Source: Acetoanaerobium sp041831635 (lineage in GTDB: Bacteria > Bacillota > Clostridia > Peptostreptococcales > Filifactoraceae). Taken from it: a stretch of DNA of 5,064 nt. The first letter of the stretch is position 1, and each line of letters begins with the position of its first letter. The translations under genes were made by a program, and so were the position numbers. The notes beneath the pieces were generated by a model, which saw only the letters and a list, made by a program, of their open reading frames with translations, was not told the DNA's origin and did not search any database. This document shows positions 1 through 5,020 of this stretch, piece after piece. The DNA is taken from positions 1 to 5,064 of the forward strand of contig JBHASY010000052.1 in assembly GCA_041831635.1 (NCBI GenBank), read 5' to 3'.

Positions 1-40
1 TCTGGGCGTATATTTACTCTTGATATTCCGCCTTTTGTTG

Positions 41-1285
41 CTATACCAGAATCCGATTAGGGTACATGATTTCCAGTTCACCACGAACTTTCCCCCAGTT
101 TCGGATTGGCATTGTCCATTTTTTGGCAATCTCGAAAGTTCCCAGATATAGCGCTTTTATTAGTGCCTGGGAGCTTGGAAATACGCTGCGCTGCTTGTTC
201 AATCTACGATAACAAGAATTCAGTGATTCTATGGCGTTTGTAGTGTAAAATGCGGTGCGAACCTCCTTAGAAAACTTGAAGATTGGGGATATTGCATCCC
301 AGTTTTCATGCCAGCGATTCATCGCACTTGGATACTGCACAGACCATTTTTCTGTTACAGACTCTAACTGCTTTCTGGCAGCTTCTTCATCTGCAGCAGC
401 ATAGATTGTCTTTAAATCTTTTGCAAATGCTTTCATATCCTTGTTTGCAACGTATTTAAGCGTGTTTCTAACCATATGTACAATACAACGTTGCTGCTCC
501 GTTTTGGGAAATGCCGTAGAGATTGCATCCTTGATACCGGTCAAACCATCGGAGCAGAGAATGAGAATGTCCTGAACTCCACGGTTCTTTAGGCTGTTCA
601 ATACAGACAGCCAGTACTTACTACTTTCGTTCTCGCCAACAACAATGCTTAGTACTTCTTTCATACCATCTTCATTGATACCAAGCACCACATATGCTGC
701 AAGTTTCCTGATTACACCATCATCACGTACTGAAAAGTGTACAGCATCAATAAAAACGATTGGGTACACAGCTGACAAAGGACGATTTTGCCATTCCTCA
801 ATTCTTGGAAGGAGCTTATCTGTGATATCCGATACCATTCCTTCGCTTACCTCAAATCCATAAATGTCCTCTATGGTTTCTGAAATCTGTCGTGTAGTCA
901 TTCCCTTTGCATACATTGAGATAATCTTCTCATCAATCGAAGAAATATCTTTTTGACGTTTTGGAAGTACTTGCGGTTCAAAGAAACTTTGGCGATCCTG
1001 AGGCACATCTACCTCAAATTCACCGTATTTACTACGCACAGTTTTAGCTTTCGTGCCATTACGATAGTTTGCCTCGCCGGATCTTTCATAACGATTATAA
1101 CCAAGATGGTCATCCATTTCTGTTTCAAGCATATCTTGAATTGTTCCGGAAAGTAGATCTTTTAAGGCATCTTGAATATCCTCAGCAGACTGGATATCAT
1201 ACTCCTGAAGCAAGCCTTGGATAATATTTCTTTTTCCCTCAGTCATTGGTTTTGGTTTGTAAACTTCTTTTTTTCTGTTTGCCAT
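41..1285 (-). CDS. IS256-family (mutator-type) transposase
   Basis: This 414-residue DDE transposase catalyses cut-out and insertion of its own element, acting on the terminal inverted repeats. The length is normal for the family. The probable catalytic triad is visible: D180 in FIDAVHF, D246 in CSDGLTG and E353 in TTNAIESLN. C267 and H270 (CIVHMVRN) form the family's C-x2-H signature between the second Asp and the Glu. The N-terminal part (about residues 1-165) contains the DNA-binding region, including the EMDDHLGY and YRNG motifs. The ATG at 1285 has an AGGAGG Shine-Dalgarno at 1300-1295 (minus strand), 9 bases upstream. That Shine-Dalgarno lies inside a strong hairpin (1290-1332). The gene appears intact, with no frameshift or internal stop, so the element may still be active. 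Confidence 0.97.
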   Translation of the reverse strand: MANRKKEVYKPKPMTEGKRNIIQGLLQEYDIQSAEDIQDALKDLLSGTIQDMLETEMDDHLGYNRYERSGEANYRNGTKAKTVRSKYGEFEVDVPQDRQSFFEPQVLPKRQKDISSIDEKIISMYAKGMTTRQISETIEDIYGFEVSEGMVSDITDKLLPRIEEWQNRPLSAVYPIVFIDAVHFSVRDDGVIRKLAAYVVLGINEDGMKEVLSIVVGENESSKYWLSVLNSLKNRGVQDILILCSDGLTGIKDAISTAFPKTEQQRCIVHMVRNTLKYVANKDMKAFAKDLKTIYAAADEEAARKQLESVTEKWSVQYPSAMNRWHENWDAISPIFKFSKEVRTAFYTTNAIESLNSCYRRLNKQRSVFPSSQALIKALYLGTFEIAKKWTMPIRNWGKVRGELEIMYPNRILV

Positions 1286-1289
1286 AATA

Positions 1290-1332
1290 AAAGGCCTCCT
1301 ATGATTTTAATATTTTATCATAGAAGACCTTT
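1290..1332 (-). promoter_or_regulatory. hairpin in transposase mRNA leader that sequesters the Shine-Dalgarno
   Basis: Arms 1317-1332 and 1290-1305 pair over 16 consecutive positions in minus-strand RNA: 14 Watson-Crick pairs plus two G-U pairs (1298 with 1324, 1295 with 1327). The loop is 11 bases. On the plus strand the two G-U positions become C/A mismatches, so the fold favours the transposase sense. The AGGAGG Shine-Dalgarno (1295-1300) is entirely within the stem, which should reduce translation. In some insertion sequences such hairpins stop read-through transcripts from outside from being translated; applying that here is inference. Confidence 0.65.
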
Positions 1333-1340
1333 GTATTGTT

Positions 1341-1368
1341 TAATTTACAGAGATTTTTTCACAGGCTC
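1341..1368. repeat. terminal inverted repeat of the IS256-type element (transposase 5' side)
   Basis: Minus-strand sequence from 1368 inward reads GAGCCTGTGAAAAAATCTC, followed by TGTAAATTA. The boundary is supported by the frame of the flanking regulator remnant: it reads regulator-like residues up to about 1369 and then runs through the repeat as ACEKISVN and a stop. The exact end could be 1368 or 1369. On the plus strand the repeat carries TTTACA at 1344-1349, facing out of the element. Confidence 0.65.
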
Positions 1369-1543
1369 TACTATTACCTTCTATTGCTCGTTCTATATAT
1401 TTATCATCTGAAATTCCTTGTAATATATAGGAAAGATATAAAGAAAAAATCTTAGTAAACTGTAAATATACTCTTAGATCCACTGGTTGGCTTTCTCCAT
1501 TTTCCCAAGAAATATAACTTTTCATTGAAATATTAAGTTTTTT
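1369..1543 (-). pseudogene. remnant of an XRE/Cro-type helix-turn-helix regulator, interrupted by the IS
   Basis: The minus-strand frame from about 1543 reads KKLNISMKSYISWENGES, continues with QPVDLRVYLQFTKIFSL and then SYILQG. This matches the second half of a Cro/C1-type domain: recognition helix plus WENGxSxP, then a helix with the (L/Y)xK(I/L)F pattern, then SYILxG. The frame reaches EGNSR at about 1369 and then passes into the IS repeat and stops, so the C-terminal part is cut off by the insertion. The other end is also broken. A stop (TAA) lies just upstream of the KKLNIS frame. In another frame, about 1569-1545, the DNA reads FKIRKTKIK, which resembles the first helix of such proteins. 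A small deletion with frameshift in the A-run at about 1540-1545, with loss of helix 2, would explain this. The ATG at 1525 gives a 61-codon ORF, but it lacks helices 1-2 and is probably not functional. Confidence 0.6.
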
Positions 1544-1560
1544 ATCTTAGTTTTTCGTAT

Positions 1561-1588
1561 TTTAAATATGATTTAAATTTGGTATAAT
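1561..1588 (+). promoter_or_regulatory. probable promoter for the vanW-family gene (extended -10)
   Basis: The -10 is a perfect TATAAT at 1583-1588, preceded by TGG at 1580-1582, which gives the extended -10 form TGnTATAAT. The -35 is weak: TTTAAA at 1561-1566 with 16-bp spacing. The expected transcription start is near 1595, leaving a leader of about 120 bases before the GTG at 1717. Two TTTAAAT copies (1561-1567 and 1572-1578), one helical turn apart, lie just upstream of the -10. Confidence 0.6.
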
Positions 1589-1593
1589 GAAGA

Positions 1594-1625
1594 AAATTAC
1601 CAAAAGGTGAGACACTTGGTAATTT
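1594..1625. repeat. perfect 10-bp inverted repeat at the vanW transcription start; candidate operator or leader hairpin
   Basis: AAATTACCAA at 1594-1603 is repeated inverted as TTGGTAATTT at 1616-1625, with 12 bases between. Inside the spacer, GTG (1607-1609) and CAC (1613-1615) can pair as well. The repeat starts 6 bases after the TATAAT, so it lies on the predicted start of transcription. A protein bound there would block initiation; alternatively the RNA would form a 5' hairpin. The regulator remnant is divergent from vanW across this region. Its ancestor may have used this site, but that link is inference. Confidence 0.45.
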
Positions 1626-1639
1626 ATATATACGATTGA

Positions 1640-1673
1640 AATATCTTATATTCTCGATATTTTTCAAGATATT
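1640..1673 (+). promoter_or_regulatory. possible leader hairpins upstream of vanW
   Basis: AATATCTT (1640-1647) can pair with AAGATATT (1666-1673). Its first six bases can instead pair with GATATT (1656-1661). These are mutually exclusive folds in the approximately 120-base leader. The region is very A+T-rich, so chance pairing is likely. I recognise no known riboswitch class here. Confidence 0.2.
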
Positions 1674-1704
1674 GATTGTATAGTAGTGTATTTTGTTTAT
1701 AAAG

Positions 1705-1709
1705 AGGAG
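1705..1709 (+). promoter_or_regulatory. Shine-Dalgarno that selects the GTG start at 1717
   Basis: AGGAG, within AAAGAGGAG at 1701-1709, is 7 bases upstream of GTG at 1717. It rules out the farther in-frame TTG at 1693, which lies upstream of this site. An out-of-frame ATG at 1715, 5 bases from the Shine-Dalgarno, is followed directly by TGA (ATGTGA) and overlaps the GTG. Confidence 0.8.
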
Positions 1710-1716
1710 TGGTTAT

Positions 1717-2805
1717 GTGAAGTACAAAGAGGTGGGCAGTTTTATTCTTACCTTTGCAATTTTGCTTTCTCCATTGTCATCATATGCAGAAACAATAAAT
1801 CAGCAAATTTTGCAAGAACGTCAATTGTCATATTCAGCAGCTAATGCTGTTATGCCAAGTGATTATATAGGGACGATAAGGATTTCTAATGGTTTAGGAC
1901 AGGTTTATGACTTTGATGCAAGTAAGGTATTTACTTTTCTCCCTAATCCTGCTGGTGGGCAAATGCTTCTGCAAATGGATGAAGTGGTATTTTATCAAGA
2001 ACTTGAAAATATGAAAAGCCTTTTCAACAAAAAAGGTCAAAATGGTGCGACAAGCATAAACACAAAAGGAGAACTTATAGCTATAACACCTGGAATTCAG
2101 GCTGTGGAGATGGATGTAGAAAGAGCGAAGAAAGATTTGAGTATGAAAGTCAGAATTCAGGATTTTACGCCGTATGAACCTATATTTAACTATGGGAAAG
2201 CGCCTACAAGAACTACTGAAGATATGCAAAAAATAAATTTTATTCTTTCAGAGTTTTCGACTACTTTTAATTCTAAGGTTAAGGGGAGAACAGAAAATAT
2301 ATCTCTTGCTGCAAAAACTATAGATGGGACTATACTTATGCCGGGGGAGGAATTTTCTTTCAATAATGTAGTTGGAGCAACCACTATTGCCAGAGGTTAT
2401 AAAAATGCACCTGTTATTGTGGATGGAGAATTTGTCGAAGGGGTAGGCGGTGGAGTATGTCAAGTTTCTACTACTTTGTTTAATTCAGTACTAAGAGCAG
2501 GAATAGACATAACTTCGAGAAGAAATCATTCCTTACCTGTTGCCTATGTTCCTAAAGGAACTGATGCTGCAGTGGCTTCAAGTTTAGATTTTAAATTCAA
2601 AAATACTTTGAGTAACCCTGTCTATATTCAAGCTTTTGTAGAAAAATCCAAGGTCTATTTTAGAGTTTATGGAAGTCAAGCTGACAGTAAGAATGTAGAA
2701 ATTTCTGTAAAAAAGATATCAAATTTAAAATATGAAATGACTAGAAATATAAATGGGAATTATTATGATAAATTCATTTCGACGTACAGGCTGCCGAAGA
2801 ATTAG
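1717..2805 (+). CDS. secreted VanW-family protein with putative peptidoglycan-binding domain
   Basis: The protein has 362 residues from the GTG at 1717, chosen because AGGAG lies 7 bases upstream and because it gives a clean signal peptide. Residues 1-24 are charged and then hydrophobic (FILTFAILL) and end SYA before ET, a signal peptidase I-type site, so the protein should be exported. Residues about 50-145 resemble the putative peptidoglycan-binding domain that often precedes VanW (PGIQAVEMDVERA). Residues about 178-318 are the VanW domain: STTFNS, then LMPGEEFSFNNVVG, then GGGVCQVSTTLFNS with C248, then RRNHSLPVAYVPKGTDA with H271. I see no C-terminal G5 domain, which some relatives have. 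The biochemical role of VanW is not established. The name comes from vanB-type glycopeptide-resistance clusters, but no vanH/B/X or VanRS-like gene is here, so resistance should not be assumed. A role in the cell envelope is inferred. Confidence 0.9.
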   Translation: MKYKEVGSFILTFAILLSPLSSYAETINQQILQERQLSYSAANAVMPSDYIGTIRISNGLGQVYDFDASKVFTFLPNPAGGQMLLQMDEVVFYQELENMKSLFNKKGQNGATSINTKGELIAITPGIQAVEMDVERAKKDLSMKVRIQDFTPYEPIFNYGKAPTRTTEDMQKINFILSEFSTTFNSKVKGRTENISLAAKTIDGTILMPGEEFSFNNVVGATTIARGYKNAPVIVDGEFVEGVGGGVCQVSTTLFNSVLRAGIDITSRRNHSLPVAYVPKGTDAAVASSLDFKFKNTLSNPVYIQAFVEKSKVYFRVYGSQADSKNVEISVKKISNLKYEMTRNINGNYYDKFISTYRLPKN

Positions 2806-2882
2806 TTTATCTGAGGTATGTTTGAAATGAACAATATAATAATAGGCTGGAAAAAATGCTTTCTAAAATGTAGATTAAAACA

Positions 2883-2946
2883 TAAAAATCTTAGATTATT
2901 TAACATTTGCAAAAATGCAAATGAATAAAATTATCTGGGATTTTTA
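2883..2946 (+). terminator. long hairpin after vanW, probable transcription terminator
   Basis: The outer stem pairs 2883-2896 with 2933-2946 over 14 consecutive positions in plus-strand RNA, including two U-G pairs (2891-2938 and 2892-2937). It has an A-run on the left and a T-run (2941-2945) on the right. An inner perfect 8-bp stem, CATTTGCA (2904-2911) with TGCAAATG (2916-2923), has an AAAA loop. The U-G pairs become A/C mismatches in minus-strand RNA, so the fold suits transcripts from vanW. It begins 77 bases after the vanW stop. The G+C content is low and the T-run is part of the stem, so terminator strength is uncertain. Confidence 0.5.
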
Positions 2947-2960
2947 ATTATTCAGTATTA

Positions 2961-2989
2961 TTTATAAAATCGTTTATTTTGTGTATAAA
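2961..2989 (+). promoter_or_regulatory. weak candidate promoter for the GNAT gene
   Basis: TATAAA at 2984-2989 could serve as a -10, with TTTATA (2961-2966) 17 bases upstream as a poor -35. The region is so A+T-rich that such matches are expected by chance. It is offered because the hairpin at 2883-2946 suggests the acetyltransferase gene has its own promoter. The rest of 2806-3085 holds no gene that I can support. Confidence 0.25.
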
Positions 2990-3085
2990 TTGGTATCACA
3001 AAGTGGTTTATGAAAAGCTAAGGCAAATAAAAGTCAAAATTAGAAGTCGACAATAAACTATGCTTCAATTTTTGGAGGAGTAAAA

Positions 3086-3538
3086 ATGATAAGGAAAATA
3101 GAAAAGAAAGATAAAGAAGTATATATGGAGTTTGCAAAAGCTTTTTATAATTCTGAGGCGGTAGACCACCAAGTGCCGGAGAGTCATTTTGAGTCGGCTT
3201 TTGATGAATTTTTCAGATCATCAGACTATCTGGAGGGATATATATTAGAAGATGATAAAAAACCTATAGGATATGGAATGATTGCAAAAACTTTTTCTCA
3301 GGAAGCAGGCGGAGTGGTATTTTGGGTAGAAGAACTTTACTTAATAGAAGATTACAGATCGAAGGGATTTGGAAAAAACTTTTTTGAGTTCTTAGAGCAA
3401 AAAGCCGTATCAGAGCGAATAGCAAGGCAGAGACTGGAAATATCTCCAAGTAATGAAATGGCTAAAAAACTATATATTAAAATGGGATTTAAAGAGCTAG
3501 ACTATATGCAGATGGTAAAAGAGTATCGTTGGAGTTAA
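3086..3538 (+). CDS. GNAT-family N-acetyltransferase
   Basis: This 150-residue cytoplasmic enzyme should transfer an acetyl group from acetyl-CoA to an amine; the substrate cannot be told from the sequence. It covers a single whole GNAT fold. There is an N-terminal strand (MIRKIEKKDKE), a central strand ending VEELYLIEDY (81-90), and the acetyl-CoA loop R91-S-K-G94-F-G96-K with its following helix. The late motif SNEMAKKLYIKMGFKE (122-137) has N123 and Y130 in the usual places. The ATG has a strong GGAGGAG at 3074-3080, five bases upstream. It is separated from vanW by 280 bases and a probable terminator, so it is likely a separate transcript. It ends 45 bases before a strong terminator. Confidence 0.92.
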   Translation: MIRKIEKKDKEVYMEFAKAFYNSEAVDHQVPESHFESAFDEFFRSSDYLEGYILEDDKKPIGYGMIAKTFSQEAGGVVFWVEELYLIEDYRSKGFGKNFFEFLEQKAVSERIARQRLEISPSNEMAKKLYIKMGFKELDYMQMVKEYRWS

Positions 3539-3583
3539 TTTGTATTTTTCAGATCTAAATTATGAATTAGAGATATACGATGT

Positions 3584-3621
3584 AACAAAACCCAAAGAAC
3601 ATTTTTTCTTTGGGTTTTGTT
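3584..3621. terminator. bidirectional intrinsic terminator between convergent genes
   Basis: A perfect 16-bp inverted repeat pairs 3584-3599 with 3606-3621 around a 6-base loop. The core is CCCAAAGAA/TTCTTTGGG, with A-rich and T-rich outer arms (AACAAAA and TTTTGTT). In both directions the stem ends in a T-rich tract. It lies 45 bases after the acetyltransferase stop on the plus strand and about 100 bases after the nucleotidase stop on the minus strand, so it probably serves both. Confidence 0.9.
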
Positions 3622-3722
3622 TGTGAAACTTGAAATTTTAATTAAAATTCTACTGAACATTATTTGCTTTTATTTAGCAAATTTCCATAAAGAAAGTCAG
3701 AACCGCTTAAAAAACCTCCAAT

Positions 3723-4430
3723 TTAAAGCACTCTATTTAGTGTTAGATATACAATATCAGCTATTGAATTTAAGTCATGAATTTCATATGTCGGAGCAAA
3801 TCCAAAAGGATTAGCGGATTTTCTCGGATTGTACCAGCAAGTGTCGATTCCGAAAATCGCACCGCCTTTTATATCTGAAGTCAGGCTGTCGCCTATCATA
3901 AGCACTGAGTTTTTGTCGTGATGATTCATTTTGCCTAGTGTATAGCTGAAAATTTCAGGATTCGGTTTTGAAAGCTTAACAGACTCTGAAATAACTATCT
4001 CTTCAAAATAATGTGCTATGTCGGATTTTGATATCCTGTTTTCCTGAACTTCAGTTAAACCATTTGTAATAATAGCAAGCCTATGAGTATTGGAAAGTTT
4101 TTTGACTATCGTTTCGGACTTTTCATAGAGAAATGATGCATTTCCCAGATATTTCATATAAGTTTTTGAAAATGATACAGGGTCGTCATTTAAACCTAAA
4201 ATATCAAAAAATCTTCTAAATCGTTCGGATTTAAGCTCCTCTTGGGTCATATTTCCCTGTTCGAATTCTTTCCATATATCGTGGTTTACCTTATGATACA
4301 AAGGGATATGAACTGACTTATCATAAGCGATATTAAAATCTTTCATAGCCTTTTCTATCGCATAACTTTCGGATTTTTTAAAGTCGAAAAGAGTATCGTC
4401 AGCATCGAAAATCAGCACTTCATATTTCAT
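3723..4430 (-). CDS. yjjG: HAD-superfamily hydrolase, YjjG/YfnB-type pyrimidine 5'-nucleotidase
   Basis: This 235-residue cytoplasmic phosphatase has the usual length for the YjjG/YfnB group, which in E. coli dephosphorylates noncanonical pyrimidine nucleotides. The HAD motifs are complete: motif I FDADDTLFDF with nucleophile D9 and acid/base D11; motif II ITNG with T122; motif III SKPNPEIF with K155; motif IV IGDSLTSDIKG with D181 and D186. A helical cap (about residues 18-95) contains WKEFEQGNMTQEEL, typical of this group. Its ATG overlaps the peroxiredoxin stop by one base (TAATG on the minus strand), so translation is probably coupled. A GAGGGAG at 4450-4444 is rather far (13 bases) to act alone. 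Co-expression with a peroxiredoxin suggests removal of oxidised nucleotides, which is inference. Substrate assignment within HAD is less certain than the fold. Confidence 0.88.
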   Translation of the reverse strand: MKYEVLIFDADDTLFDFKKSESYAIEKAMKDFNIAYDKSVHIPLYHKVNHDIWKEFEQGNMTQEELKSERFRRFFDILGLNDDPVSFSKTYMKYLGNASFLYEKSETIVKKLSNTHRLAIITNGLTEVQENRISKSDIAHYFEEIVISESVKLSKPNPEIFSYTLGKMNHHDKNSVLMIGDSLTSDIKGGAIFGIDTCWYNPRKSANPFGFAPTYEIHDLNSIADIVYLTLNRVL

Positions 4431-4951
4431 TAAAGCAAGTCTTCTCCCTCAGACCAATCAACAGGGCAAAGTCCGCCTGTTTGCAGAGCTTTGAGAACTC
4501 TAAGAGTTTCGTCTACACTTCTTCCTACATTTAGGTCGTGAATCACGCTATATCTTACTACTCCATCCGGATCGATGATGAACAGTCCTCTAAGAGCAAT
4601 TCCTTTTTCTTCGATAAGCACACCGTAATCACTGGAAACTTTCTTAGTAAGGTCTGAAGCCAAAGGGAAGTTTAATTTTCCTAAATCGCCGTTAATCCAA
4701 GCTTTGTGAGAATGCTCGCTGTCGATACTTACAGCAAGAACATCAGCTCCCATAGCTTTAAAGTCTTCATATTTTTTAGAATATCCGGTAATTTCTGTAG
4801 GGCATACAAAAGTAAAGTCCAATGGATAAAAGAAAAGTACAAGCCATTTGCCTTTATAGTTCTCAAGAGACGTCTTTCCAAATCCGCTTCCATCACCCAG
4901 TGCTGTATCCATACTAAAAGACGGTGCATTCATTCCAACTATTCTTTCCAT
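4430..4951 (-). CDS. typical 2-Cys peroxiredoxin (AhpC/TSA, Prx1 type)
   Basis: This 173-residue thiol peroxidase reduces H2O2 and organic hydroperoxides in the cytoplasm. The peroxidatic site is P43-LDF-T47-FV-C50-PTEI; the conserved Arg is R121 in LRGLFIID; the resolving cysteine is C162 in GGLCPVDW. With both cysteines in the usual contexts, it should form inter-subunit disulfides. The C-terminal tail after C162 is short (11 residues), and the GGLG and YF motifs of easily over-oxidised eukaryotic forms are absent. No AhpF or thioredoxin reductase gene is adjacent, so the electron donor is unknown. The ATG at 4951 has AGGAGG at 4965-4960, 8 bases upstream. It is the first gene of a coupled pair with the downstream nucleotidase. 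Confidence 0.96.
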   Translation of the reverse strand: MERIVGMNAPSFSMDTALGDGSGFGKTSLENYKGKWLVLFFYPLDFTFVCPTEITGYSKKYEDFKAMGADVLAVSIDSEHSHKAWINGDLGKLNFPLASDLTKKVSSDYGVLIEEKGIALRGLFIIDPDGVVRYSVIHDLNVGRSVDETLRVLKALQTGGLCPVDWSEGEDLL

Positions 4952-4979
4952 TACATATTCCTCCTAATTCATAGTTAAA

Positions 4980-4994
4980 TTATTTTGATAATAA
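4980..4994. promoter_or_regulatory. weak PerR-box-like site upstream of the peroxiredoxin
   Basis: TTATTTTGATAATAA matches 11 of the 14 fixed positions of the PerR consensus TTATAATnATTATAA as I know it. PerR commonly represses peroxiredoxin genes in Firmicutes. A second match, AAGTAATCTTTATAA (5024-5038), scores 10 of 14 and lies over the probable -35 area. The region is nearly all A+T, so matches this good may be chance. Confidence 0.3.
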
Positions 4995-5011
4995 TCCTAA
5001 AACTATTTTAA

Positions 5012-5020
5012 TCTATACCA
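5012..5020 (-). promoter_or_regulatory. candidate extended -10 for the peroxiredoxin-nucleotidase operon
   Basis: On the minus strand, TGG followed by TATAGA (5020-5012) fits the extended -10 pattern TGnTATAAT in all but the last two hexamer bases. No good -35 is seen; TTTATA at 5039-5034 is the nearest. An alternative -10, TAAAAT, lies at 5010-5005. The remaining DNA to 5064 is A+T-rich, with no gene recognised. Confidence 0.35.

Larger units (their letters stand above)
1..1368 (-). mobile_element. IS256-family insertion sequence, one end cut by the window edge
   Basis: The element has one intact transposase gene (41-1285) and a terminal inverted repeat at its transposase-start side. Read inward on the minus strand, that repeat begins GAGCCTGTGAAAAAATC at 1368. 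The opposite end is not complete. Position 1 begins with TCTG, which may line up with the TCTCTG part of the inner repeat, so perhaps fewer than about 20 bases are missing; this is inference. The family usually makes an 8-9 bp target duplication. That cannot be tested because only one flank is visible. The outer flank (from 1369) is the remnant of a helix-turn-helix regulator gene. Base composition looks richer in G+C than the rest of the window, consistent with recent arrival. Confidence 0.9.

Noticed and set aside
1693..1716. Longer vanW product starting at TTG 1693
   Set aside because: The Shine-Dalgarno at 1705-1709 would be inside that extension, and the GTG at 1717 gives a normal signal peptide.
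1717..2805. Vancomycin-resistance gene cluster
   Set aside because: Only a VanW domain is present. No ligase, dehydrogenase, dipeptidase or two-component system is in the window, and VanW-domain proteins are common outside such clusters.
2818..2928. Short plus-strand reading frame of 36 codons after vanW (MFEMNNIIIGWKK...)
   Set aside because: The Shine-Dalgarno-like GAGG at 2813-2816 is too close to the first ATG and only weakly placed for the second (2827). The frame runs into the hairpin at 2883-2946, and I recognise no family.
3634..3649. 16-bp perfect palindrome AATTTTAATTAAAATT between the terminator and the nucleotidase gene
   Set aside because: It consists only of A and T in an A+T-rich gap, so it is plausible by chance; no gene or promoter is placed to use it.
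3662..3682. Small hairpin ATTTGC/GCAAAT downstream of the nucleotidase gene
   Set aside because: A 6-bp stem with a 9-base loop is too weak to call a terminator, given the strong one at 3584-3621.
3617..3814. Plus-strand 65-codon reading frame overlapping the terminator and the nucleotidase 3' end
   Set aside because: It starts with TTG inside the terminator stem, has no ribosome binding site, and is antisense to the end of a well-supported gene.
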